64,000 nt of DNA from Chryseosolibacter sp964532595 (GTDB lineage: Bacteria; Bacteroidota; Bacteroidia; Cytophagales; Cyclobacteriaceae): contig CAZHIQ010000017.1 in the NCBI GenBank assembly GCA_964532595.1, positions 3,855-67,854 of the forward strand. Direction: 5' to 3'. The position numbers and the translations under genes were made by a program. Positions 1 to 11,390 of the stretch are shown here, one piece after another (positions within the stretch are counted from its first letter, which is position 1; every line of letters starts with the position of its first letter). The notes under the pieces are model-generated. The model was given only the letters and a program-made list of their open reading frames with translations, searched no databases and was not told the DNA's origin.

Positions 1-479
1 GCGTGCTGGTACTTGCTACACCTGACAAACATCAGGAGGCTAAAGACGCCGGTGCTGACCACGTCGGTCTTGATGATTACATCGCGAAAATTGAAGGTGG
101 CTGGACAGATGTTGATGTGATTATCTGTACTCCTACCGTAATGGCAAAAGTCGGTAAGCTCGGTAAAGTGCTCGGGCCGCGCGGACTTATGCCGAACCCT
201 AAATCAGGAACTGTTACGCTCGAAGTCGGTAAAGCCGTGAAAGAAGTGAAAGCCGGTAAAATCGATTTCAAAGTTGATAAACAAGGTATCATCCATGTCG
301 GCATTGGCAAAGCTTCCTTCCCGATTGAAGCCATTCGGGACAATGCTGCAGAAATGATCCAAACGTTAGCTAAGCTCAAACCGTCCTCAGCGAAAGGCGC
401 GTATTTTAAAAGCATTACGCTGTCTACTACGATGAGTCCGGGTGTCTCGGTTGACGCTAATTCAATTGCTGGTATTTAA
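1..479 (+). CDS. rplA: 50S ribosomal protein L1, 5' end missing
   Basis: This is the C-terminal two thirds of ribosomal protein L1, which forms the L1 stalk of the large subunit and in many bacteria represses its own operon. The window opens inside the gene. The first full codon is at base 3 and about 158 residues remain, against the usual 230 or so. The conserved segment GPRGLMPNPKSGTVT and the C-terminal TTMSPGVSVD are visible. rplJ starts 11 nt after the stop, so the two are cotranscribed. The apparent start at the left edge is an artefact of the window boundary. Confidence 0.96.
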   Translation, partial: VLVLATPDKHQEAKDAGADHVGLDDYIAKIEGGWTDVDVIICTPTVMAKVGKLGKVLGPRGLMPNPKSGTVTLEVGKAVKEVKAGKIDFKVDKQGIIHVGIGKASFPIEAIRDNAAEMIQTLAKLKPSSAKGAYFKSITLSTTMSPGVSVDANSIAGI

Positions 480-490
480 GCTTTAACGAA

Positions 491-1024
491 ATGACCAGAG
501 AAGAAAAAGCAAGAGTTATTGAAGAGCTTTCCGAGAAGTTTGCCACTAACGCCCACTTCTACATTACCGACGCGTCGGGATTTACTGTAGAGCAGGTGAA
601 CCAGCTGAGAAGAATGTGCTTCAAGAGCGGTGTGGAGTATCGCGTATACAAGAATACGCTGATCCGTAAGGCGCTTGAAAGACAGGAAGGAACGGATTTT
701 TCACCCTTGTTCGATGTCCTGAACGGCTTTTCGGGTGTCATGTTCTCGAAAGAGACAGGCAACCTGCCGGGCAAGGTTATCCGCGAGTTCCGTACAAAGT
801 TGGAAGGCAAACCCGTGCTGAAAGGCGCTTCAATCGACTCCTCCATTTATATCGGTGACGAGCATCTTCCCATGTTGGCAGAGCTCAAATCGAAGAACGA
901 GCTTATCGGCGATGTTATCGCCCTGCTGCAGTCTCCTGCGAAGAACGTTATCTCCGCCCTGCAGAGTGGCAAGAACACCGTTGCTGGCTTGCTCAAAGCG
1001 CTGGAGGAGCGCGAAACCAAGTAA
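491..1024 (+). CDS. rplJ: 50S ribosomal protein L10
   Basis: L10 is the base of the ribosomal stalk and binds 23S rRNA and the L7/L12 dimers. The 177-residue product has the family N-terminus (MTREEKARVIEELSEKF) followed by the RNA-binding domain. The C-terminal helix that carries L7/L12 is near residues 145-175. It lies between rplA and rplL in the usual order, 41 nt before rplL. L10-L7/L12 commonly autoregulates its mRNA leader. That leader would be upstream of rplJ, and the 11-nt gap here leaves no room for one, so any control must act further upstream or within rplA. Confidence 0.97.
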   Translation: MTREEKARVIEELSEKFATNAHFYITDASGFTVEQVNQLRRMCFKSGVEYRVYKNTLIRKALERQEGTDFSPLFDVLNGFSGVMFSKETGNLPGKVIREFRTKLEGKPVLKGASIDSSIYIGDEHLPMLAELKSKNELIGDVIALLQSPAKNVISALQSGKNTVAGLLKALEERETK

Positions 1025-1065
1025 AAATCTTTTAACAATCCTGAATCAATTAAATTTTTGTAAAA

Positions 1066-1446
1066 ATGGCTGATATTAAAGCTCTTGGAGATCAACTCGT
1101 TGAACTCACTGTAAAAGAAGTTAACGAATTAGCTTCTTACCTGAAGGAAACTTATGGCATCGAGCCCGCGGCTGCTGCCGTTGCTGTTGCCGGTCCTGCT
1201 GGTGGAGCTGGTGCTGGTGCTGCTGCTGAGGAAAAAACCAACTTCGACGTTGTCCTCAAATCAGCCGGCGCTAACAAACTCCAGATCGTTAAGCTGGTGA
1301 AAGAACTCAGCGGCCTGGGTCTGAAAGAAGCGAAGGATCTTGTTGATGGCGCTCCTAAAACCATTAAGGAAGGTCTGCCTAAAGACGAAGCTGAAAACCT
1401 TAAGAAGCAGCTCACAGAAGCCGGTGCTGAAGTTGAGTTGAAGTAA
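1066..1446 (+). CDS. rplL: 50S ribosomal protein L7/L12
   Basis: L7/L12 is the multicopy stalk protein that recruits translation factors to the ribosome. The 126-residue sequence shows the expected three parts. An N-terminal dimerisation domain covers residues 1-33, a flexible Ala/Gly-rich hinge about 35-56, and a globular C-terminal domain about 57-126 with the GLGLKEAKDLVDGAPK factor-binding helix. Codon use is biased as in highly expressed genes. It is followed by a structured 184-nt gap before rpoB. Confidence 0.98.
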   Translation: MADIKALGDQLVELTVKEVNELASYLKETYGIEPAAAAVAVAGPAGGAGAGAAAEEKTNFDVVLKSAGANKLQIVKLVKELSGLGLKEAKDLVDGAPKTIKEGLPKDEAENLKKQLTEAGAEVELK

Positions 1447-1459
1447 TCTGCTTGAGGAA

Positions 1460-1540
1460 CAGAGTTTCTCTGACAGCTTCGGTTAGACCCTGTGTCTGAT
1501 TCGAACCCTGCTTCTGTAGGGTAGAATGAGACGGGGTCTA
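1460..1540 (+). promoter_or_regulatory. Structured rplL-rpoB intergenic region (nested hairpins)
   Basis: Three stems can be drawn. A short one pairs CAGAG (1460-1464) with CTCTG (1468-1472). A 10-bp stem pairs TAGACCCTGT (1484-1493) with ACGGGGTCTA (1531-1540), with one G-U pair. Inside its loop ACCCT (1505-1509) pairs with AGGGT (1518-1522). There is no following T-run, so this does not look like a plain terminator. In E. coli the same gap holds a partial attenuator and an RNase III site that lower rpoBC expression relative to the stalk genes. A similar role here is inference. Confidence 0.6.
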
Positions 1541-1630
1541 TCCCTATTTATAGCCTGCGGCGCAACCCCGAACCAACAGAGCATTCGCGATTGTTCTAGT
1601 CCAGGATTACAAACTTAAACGAAACACACC

Positions 1631-5503
<3,873 letters not shown>

Positions 5504-5517
5504 GAACCACATCAGCA

Positions 5518-5545
5518 CCGCGAGCCTGCAAACAGCAGGCTGCGG
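5518..5545 (+). promoter_or_regulatory. Strong hairpin between rpoB and rpoC
   Basis: The arms CCGC-g-AGCCTGC (5518-5529) and GCAGGCTGCGG (5535-5545) pair over 11 bp with one bulged G and a 5-nt loop AAACA. The sequence after it (CTGATTAAAAG) has no T-run, so full termination is unlikely. It lies in an mRNA that must continue into rpoC. A role in mRNA processing or stability is an inference. Confidence 0.6.
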
Positions 5546-5593
5546 CTGATTAAAAGAAGTGGTGTTAACTTGTAATAACTGAAAACCCGGAAT

Positions 5594-8500
5594 ATGTCTT
5601 TCAGAAAAAATAAAAAGATCAACAACGATTTCTCGAAGATCACCATCAGCCTGGCTTCGCCCGAATCAATTCTGGAAAGCTCCCATGGTGAGGTGACGCA
5701 GCCGGAGACGATCAACTACCGGACCTACAAACCCGAGATGGGTGGGTTGTTCTGCGAAAGGATCTTCGGCCCTGTGAAGGACTGGGAATGTCATTGTGGA
5801 AAGTATAAGCGTATTCGCTATAAGGGTATCATCTGCGACCGCTGTGGCGTAGAGGTTACCGAGAAGAAGGTGCGGCGTGAGCGTATGGGACACATCGAAC
5901 TGGTGGTGCCCGTAGCGCATATCTGGTATTTCCGCTCGCTGCCGAATAAGATTGGATATCTGATCGGACTTCCTACCAAGAAGCTGGATCAGATTATTTA
6001 CTATGAACGCTATGTCGTAATTCAACCGGGTATTAAGGAAGAGGACGGTATCAACCGACTTGATTTCCTCACGGAAGAAGAATACCTCGATATCGTTGAT
6101 AAACTCCCTCGTGAGAATCAGTTGCTCGACGACAACGATCCTAAGAAGTTTATCGCCAAGATGGGGGCCGAGGCCCTTGAAATGCTCCTGGCGCGTACGG
6201 AGCTCGATACGCTTTCGTACGAACTTCGCCATCAGGCGGCTACTGATACTTCGCAGCAACGCAAGGCCGAGGCGCTTAAGCGCCTGAAAGTGGTTGAGGC
6301 GTTCCGTGAAGCTCGCACCCGCATTGAAAACCGTCCTGAGTGGATGGTGATTAAGATGGTCCCGGTAATTCCGCCGGAACTGCGTCCGCTCGTGCCGTTG
6401 GATGGAGGTCGCTTTGCGACGTCCGACCTCAACGACCTGTATCGCAGGGTGATTATCCGCAATAACCGCCTCAAGCGTCTGATCGATATCAAAGCCCCCG
6501 AAGTGATTCTCCGCAACGAGAAACGCATGCTTCAAGAGGCTGTTGATTCTCTGTTCGATAACTCCCGCAAGGTGAATGCTGTGCGCTCCGATGGAAACCG
6601 CGCCCTGAAATCACTTAGCGACATGCTCAAAGGAAAGCAAGGACGCTTCCGTCAGAACCTTCTCGGTAAACGCGTCGACTACTCAGGTCGTTCGGTTATC
6701 GTGGTGGGTCCGGAGTTGAAGCTCCATGAGTGTGGTTTGCCGAAAGACATGGCGGCAGAGTTGTTTAAGCCGTTTATCATTCGGAAGCTTATAGAAAGAG
6801 GTATAGTCAAGACGGTGAAGTCGGCGAAGAAAATCGTCGATCGTAAGGATCCGGTTATCTGGGATATTCTCGAGAATGTATTGAAAGGACACCCGGTTCT
6901 TTTGAACCGCGCTCCTACGCTTCACAGACTCGGTATTCAGGCATTCCAGCCGAAACTGATCGAGGGTAAGGCTATCCAGCTGCACCCGCTTGTGTGTACG
7001 GCCTTTAACGCTGACTTTGACGGTGACCAGATGGCGGTTCACGTGCCCCTGGGGCAGGAAGCGATTCTGGAAGCATCACTTCTGATGTTGTCGTCGCACA
7101 ACATTCTCAACCCGGCTAACGGTGCGCCTATTACCGTTCCTTCTCAGGACATGGTTCTCGGGCTGTACTATTTGACGAAAGGAAGGAAGTCGACACCGGA
7201 AATGCCGGTACCTGGCGAAGGCAGGAGATTCTATTCGGCCGAAGAAGTGATCATCGCGTACAACGAAAGGAAAGTATCGAAGCATGCTTACATTAAAGTG
7301 CGCGTCGAAACCCGCGATAAAGCGACCGGCGAACTTCGTAGCCAGATTATTGACACCACCGTCGGACGCGTAATCTTTAACCAGTACGTTCCTGAGGAAG
7401 TAGGTTTTGTTGATGAACTGCTGACCAAGAAGAAGCTGCAGGGCATTATCGCCGACGTATTCAAGCGTGCAGGTCAGGCGAAGACTGCGAAGTTCCTCGA
7501 TGACATCAAGGATCTTGGATTCCAGATGGCGTACAAGGGCGGATTGTCGATGGGTCTGAACGATGTGAAGATTCCTGTTGAAAAGCAGAAGCTGGTAGCC
7601 GGAGCTCAGGAAGAAGTTGATGCCGTTTGGAACAACTATATGATGGGTCTTATCACGGATAACGAGCGCTACAATCAGGTGATCGATATCTGGACAAGAA
7701 CCAACACGCTCTTGACGAATACATTGATGAAGCAACTGGAAGAAGATAACCAGGGCTTCAACTCGATCTATATGATGATGCACTCCGGTGCACGGGGTTC
7801 GCGCGAGCAGATCCGTCAGTTGGGTGGTATGCGCGGTCTTATGGCCAAGCCGCAGAAGAACCTTGCCGGGTCGGTGGGATCAATCATCGAGAACCCGATT
7901 CTCTCCAACTTCAAGGAAGGTCTCGATGTATTGGAGTACTTTATCTCTACTCACGGTGCGCGTAAAGGTCTTGCCGATACGGCCCTCAAGACGGCCGATG
8001 CCGGATACCTGACCCGTAGGTTGGTCGATGTGGCACACGATCTCGTAATCACCGAGGAGGATTGCGGTACGCTTCGCGGTTTGAAGGTGACAGCCTTGAA
8101 AGACAACGAAGATATCGTCGAACCTTTGTCGGAGCGTATTGTCGGACGCGTGACGGTTCACGCCGTTTACGATCCGCTTACTGAGGAAATGATCGTTGAC
8201 GCCAATCAGGAAATTACCGAAGAGATTGCCCGCAAGATCGAGGATACTGCTATTGAGGAAGTGGAGATTCGTTCACTGCTCACCTGCGAGTCGAAGATCG
8301 GTGGCTGTGCGAAGTGTTACGGACGTAACCTCGCAACCGGTCACATGGTTCAGGCCGGAGAGGCGGTTGGAGTTATCGCCGCTCAGTCGATCGGTGAACC
8401 GGGTACCCAGCTTACTCTCCGTACGTTCCACGTAGGGGGTACGGCATCGAATATCGCTGTCGAAGCGAACATCAAAGCGAAGTTCCCCGGTGTGGTTGAG

Positions 8501-9898
8501 TTTGAAGGTGTCCGCGTGGTTGAAAGCACGGACAACGATAACAACCCGGTCCGTGTCGTTATGGGGCGGACAGGCGAAGTTCGTATCGTCGACAAGGAGA
8601 AGAATCGCGTGTTGATTTCCAACAACGTCCCGTACGGTGCGATTCTCCGCGTGAAAGATGGCCAGACCGTCGAAAAAGGAGATGAGCTCTGCTACTGGGA
8701 TCCGTACAACGCGGTAATCCTGTCCGAGTTTGACGGTACCGTGGAATATGAATCGATTATCGAGGGTATAACGTTCAAGGAAGAGTCTGATGAACAGACA
8801 GGTCACCGTGAGAAAGTTATTACCGATACACGTGATAAGACGAAAAACCCTGCGTTGATCATCAAGGGTAAGAATGAGACTAAGGCTTACAACATTCCTG
8901 TGGGTGCTCACCTTGCGGTTGACGAAGGTGATAAAATTAAGGCCGGGCAGGTGTTGGCGAAGATCCCTCGTACAATGGGTAAGTCGCGCGACATCACCGG
9001 TGGTCTGCCGCGCGTAACTGAACTGTTTGAGGCGCGTAACCCGTCTAACCCCGCAGTGGTTAGTGAAATCGACGGTGTTGTAACCTATGGAGGCATCAAG
9101 CGCGGTAACAGGGAGATCTTCATCGAATCGCGCGATGGCGTTCAGAAACGCTATCTCGTGCCGCTGTCGAAGCATATCCTCGTGCAGGACAACGACTTCG
9201 TGAAGGCCGGTCAGCCGCTGTCTGACGGAAGCATTACCCCGTCCGACATCCTGCTCATCAAAGGCCCTACGGCAGTTCAGGAGTATCTCGTGAACGAGAT
9301 CCAGGAGGTTTACCGTCTCCAGGGTGTGAAGATCAACGACAAACACATTGAGGCTATCGTAAGCCAGATGATGCAGAAAGTCGAGATCATCGATCCGGGC
9401 GATACCAACTTCCTCCCGGGTGAATACGTGGATAAGTTCGTATTCCGTGAGGAGAACGATGCGATCATCGATAAGAAGGTTGTCACTGACGCAGGCGATT
9501 CGAACGTGTTGAAGCCGGGTCAGATTGTCACGCCGCGTGAACTGCGCGACGAGAATTCCCGTCTCCGCAGAAACGACCAGAAACTTGTTGAGGTACGCGA
9601 TGCAATGCCGGCGGTATCCCGTCCGACCCTGCAGGGTATTACCCAGGCGTCACTGAAGACGGAGAGCTGGTTGTCGGCGGCTTCGTTCCAGGAAACCACC
9701 AAGGTCCTCAGCGAAGCGGCTATCCGCGGAAAAACCGACTGGCTGATGGGTATGAAGGAGAACGTGATCGTGGGTCACCTCATCCCGGCCGGTACCGGAC
9801 AGCGCGCCTTCAACGACCTTATCGTCACTCACAAAGACGAGTACGATGCGTTGACAAGCGCCGAGTCAAAACCGAAGGAAAAAGAGCTTCAGGATTAA
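5594..9898 (+). CDS. rpoC: DNA-directed RNA polymerase beta' subunit
   Basis: This is the beta' subunit of RNA polymerase, 1,434 residues and full length. The first zinc-binding site is at residues 66-88 (CHCGKYK and CDRCGVEV). The catalytic magnesium loop NADFDGDQMAVHVPL is near residue 475. The second cysteine cluster (CESKIGGCAKC) is near 897, followed by the trigger-loop region with AAQSIGEPGTQLTLRTFHVGG. It follows rpoB by 90 nt and is closed by a strong intrinsic terminator at 9940. Confidence 0.98.
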   Translation: MSFRKNKKINNDFSKITISLASPESILESSHGEVTQPETINYRTYKPEMGGLFCERIFGPVKDWECHCGKYKRIRYKGIICDRCGVEVTEKKVRRERMGHIELVVPVAHIWYFRSLPNKIGYLIGLPTKKLDQIIYYERYVVIQPGIKEEDGINRLDFLTEEEYLDIVDKLPRENQLLDDNDPKKFIAKMGAEALEMLLARTELDTLSYELRHQAATDTSQQRKAEALKRLKVVEAFREARTRIENRPEWMVIKMVPVIPPELRPLVPLDGGRFATSDLNDLYRRVIIRNNRLKRLIDIKAPEVILRNEKRMLQEAVDSLFDNSRKVNAVRSDGNRALKSLSDMLKGKQGRFRQNLLGKRVDYSGRSVIVVGPELKLHECGLPKDMAAELFKPFIIRKLIERGIVKTVKSAKKIVDRKDPVIWDILENVLKGHPVLLNRAPTLHRLGIQAFQPKLIEGKAIQLHPLVCTAFNADFDGDQMAVHVPLGQEAILEASLLMLSSHNILNPANGAPITVPSQDMVLGLYYLTKGRKSTPEMPVPGEGRRFYSAEEVIIAYNERKVSKHAYIKVRVETRDKATGELRSQIIDTTVGRVIFNQYVPEEVGFVDELLTKKKLQGIIADVFKRAGQAKTAKFLDDIKDLGFQMAYKGGLSMGLNDVKIPVEKQKLVAGAQEEVDAVWNNYMMGLITDNERYNQVIDIWTRTNTLLTNTLMKQLEEDNQGFNSIYMMMHSGARGSREQIRQLGGMRGLMAKPQKNLAGSVGSIIENPILSNFKEGLDVLEYFISTHGARKGLADTALKTADAGYLTRRLVDVAHDLVITEEDCGTLRGLKVTALKDNEDIVEPLSERIVGRVTVHAVYDPLTEEMIVDANQEITEEIARKIEDTAIEEVEIRSLLTCESKIGGCAKCYGRNLATGHMVQAGEAVGVIAAQSIGEPGTQLTLRTFHVGGTASNIAVEANIKAKFPGVVEFEGVRVVESTDNDNNPVRVVMGRTGEVRIVDKEKNRVLISNNVPYGAILRVKDGQTVEKGDELCYWDPYNAVILSEFDGTVEYESIIEGITFKEESDEQTGHREKVITDTRDKTKNPALIIKGKNETKAYNIPVGAHLAVDEGDKIKAGQVLAKIPRTMGKSRDITGGLPRVTELFEARNPSNPAVVSEIDGVVTYGGIKRGNREIFIESRDGVQKRYLVPLSKHILVQDNDFVKAGQPLSDGSITPSDILLIKGPTAVQEYLVNEIQEVYRLQGVKINDKHIEAIVSQMMQKVEIIDPGDTNFLPGEYVDKFVFREENDAIIDKKVVTDAGDSNVLKPGQIVTPRELRDENSRLRRNDQKLVEVRDAMPAVSRPTLQGITQASLKTESWLSAASFQETTKVLSEAAIRGKTDWLMGMKENVIVGHLIPAGTGQRAFNDLIVTHKDEYDALTSAESKPKEKELQD

Positions 9899-9939
9899 TT
9901 GCCGTTGAGGTGATAATCCCGGACCTTAAATGAAACAAC

Positions 9940-9986
9940 AGTCATTGGTTACAGGAGTAATCCTGTGACCAATGACTTTTTGATTT
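9940..9986 (+). terminator. Rho-independent terminator after rpoC
   Basis: A 17-bp stem is formed by AGTCATTGGTTACAGGA (9940-9956) and its partner at 9961-9977, with one G-U pair and a GTAA tetraloop. It is followed directly by TTTTT and then GATTTT. This is a textbook intrinsic terminator for the ribosomal/RNA-polymerase operon. Confidence 0.95.
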
Positions 9987-10035
9987 TGATGGCGGGGAAG
10001 TATGGGGATCGGCAAGGAATAACTTTTCGATAGTT

Positions 10036-10362
10036 ATGGCGGAGGAAAATAAGAACAAAGCGGCGCAGAACCAGATCAACATCGAGTTGACCGAGGAGAT
10101 CGCCGAGGGGATTTATTCCAACCTGGCGATGATTGCTCACTCGAACAGCGAGTTTGTGATCGACTTTATTCGTTTGATGCCGGGCGTGCCGAAGGCAAAG
10201 GTGAAATCGCGGATTGTTATCACGCCTGAGCACGCGAAACGATTTCTGGCGGCCTTGAAGGACAACATTGAGAAGTATGAGGCGTCGTTCGGCGCCATTA
10301 AGCGGACGGAAGATATGCCCAAGTTCCCGATGAATTTCGGCGGGACGATGGGAGAAGCCTAG
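10036..10362 (+). CDS. DUF3467 family protein
   Basis: This small acidic soluble protein of 108 residues matches the DUF3467 family, whose function is unknown. The core (residues 15-90) contains the typical EIAEGIYSNLAMIAHSNSEF segment, then FIRLMPGVPKAKVKSRIVITP. There is no signal peptide or membrane segment. It is often found next to rpoC or the str operon in Bacteroidetes, as here, 50 nt after the rpoC terminator. It may be expressed by readthrough or by a promoter I cannot identify. The coupling to transcription genes hints at a housekeeping role, but that is speculation. Confidence 0.85.
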   Translation: MAEENKNKAAQNQINIELTEEIAEGIYSNLAMIAHSNSEFVIDFIRLMPGVPKAKVKSRIVITPEHAKRFLAALKDNIEKYEASFGAIKRTEDMPKFPMNFGGTMGEA

Positions 10363-10426
10363 GGACGAAAAAATCCGGAAAACGGCGATTTTGGCCAAAT
10401 TATGCCGGAAAATCTTGAGTAACTAT

Positions 10427-10457
10427 TTTGTAAGGAGTCTGAGTTATTATACCTTTG
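10427..10457 (+). promoter_or_regulatory. Bacteroidetes-type promoter of the str operon
   Basis: The -33 box TTTG (10427-10430) and the -7 box TACCTTTG (10450-10457) are separated by 19 nt and match the Bacteroidetes consensus TTTG/TAnnTTTG exactly. Transcription would start about 10464, giving a leader of about 30 nt before rpsL. Confidence 0.88.
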
Positions 10458-10496
10458 CACTCCTAATTTTGACAGGACATTAATTTAAGAGTATAA

Positions 10497-10895
10497 ATGC
10501 CTACCATTCAACAACTTGTAAGAAAAGGAAGGAAGAAGCTGACCTTCAAATCGAAGTCACCCGCCTTGGATTCCTGCCCGCAGCGTCGCGGCGTGTGTAC
10601 CCGTGTGTACACGACCACGCCTAAGAAGCCGAATTCGGCGATGCGTAAGGTAGCCAGGGTAAGACTTACCAACGGTAAGGAGGTCAATGCCTACATCCCC
10701 GGGGAAGGCCACAATCTACAGGAGCACTCTATTGTGTTGATCCGTGGTGGAAGGGTAAAAGACCTTCCCGGTGTGCGTTACCACATCATCCGTGGCGCGC
10801 TTGACACCGCTGGTGTGAATGGCAGGGCTCAGGCTCGTTCTAAATACGGTGCAAAACGTCCTAAGGCGGGTGCTGCTCCTGCCGCGAAAAAATAA
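10497..10895 (+). CDS. rpsL: 30S ribosomal protein S12
   Basis: S12 sits at the decoding centre of the small subunit and controls accuracy. The 132-residue sequence contains the conserved loops TPKKPNSAMRKVARV and RVKDLPGVRYH. The two lysines at the usual streptomycin-resistance positions are wild type. It is the first gene of the str operon, about 40 nt after its promoter, and is 12 nt from rpsG. The C-terminal tail is Ala/Lys rich. Confidence 0.98.
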   Translation: MPTIQQLVRKGRKKLTFKSKSPALDSCPQRRGVCTRVYTTTPKKPNSAMRKVARVRLTNGKEVNAYIPGEGHNLQEHSIVLIRGGRVKDLPGVRYHIIRGALDTAGVNGRAQARSKYGAKRPKAGAAPAAKK

Positions 10896-10907
10896 TCGGT
10901 CCAAGTC

Positions 10908-11375
10908 ATGAGAAAGTCAAAACCTAGAAAAAGATACTTACTACCTGATCCGAAGTTCCAGGATACGCTGGTAACCAAGTTCGTTAATTACCTTATGGAA
11001 AGAGGTAAGAAGAGCACAGCTTATCAGATTTTCTACGATGCTGTGGAACTGGTTGAGAAGAAAACCAACGAGAATGGCCTTGAGGTTTGGAAAAGGGCTA
11101 TGAGCAACCTCACTCCATCGGTAGAAGTAAAGAGCCGTCGTGTAGGCGGGGCAACCTTCCAGGTTCCGGTCGAAATTCGCCCTGAGCGCAAGGTTAACCT
11201 CACCATCAAGTGGATGATCGACTACGCACGGGCGCGCGGTGAGAAGACGATGATGGACAGACTGGCCGCTGAAATAATCGCTGCCTCCAAAGGTGAAGGT
11301 GCCGCTATCAAGAAGAAAGACGATACCCACCGGATGGCCGAGGCGAACAAAGCATTCTCGCATTTCAGATTCTAA
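10908..11375 (+). CDS. rpsG: 30S ribosomal protein S7
   Basis: S7 nucleates assembly of the 30S head and contacts the E-site tRNA. It has 155 residues, the usual length. The N-terminal RKSKPRKRYLLPDPKFQD, the central VEVKSRRVGGATFQVPVEI and the C-terminal THRMAEANKAFSHFRF are all family hallmarks. It lies between rpsL and fusA in the standard str order, 15 nt before fusA. In E. coli S7 is the operon repressor. A comparable site is not evident in the short gap here. Confidence 0.98.
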   Translation: MRKSKPRKRYLLPDPKFQDTLVTKFVNYLMERGKKSTAYQIFYDAVELVEKKTNENGLEVWKRAMSNLTPSVEVKSRRVGGATFQVPVEIRPERKVNLTIKWMIDYARARGEKTMMDRLAAEIIAASKGEGAAIKKKDDTHRMAEANKAFSHFRF

Positions 11376-11390
11376 TAAGCACATACATAA

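Noticed and set aside
1495..1512. A GATTCGAACCC string like the reverse complement of a tRNA T-arm
   Set aside because: The flanking bases do not form a T-stem, and no acceptor or anticodon arm can be built. It belongs to the hairpin in this gap.
8273..9346. Long open frame (357 codons) antisense to rpoC
   Set aside because: The same codon-bias shadow; rpoC on the other strand is certain.
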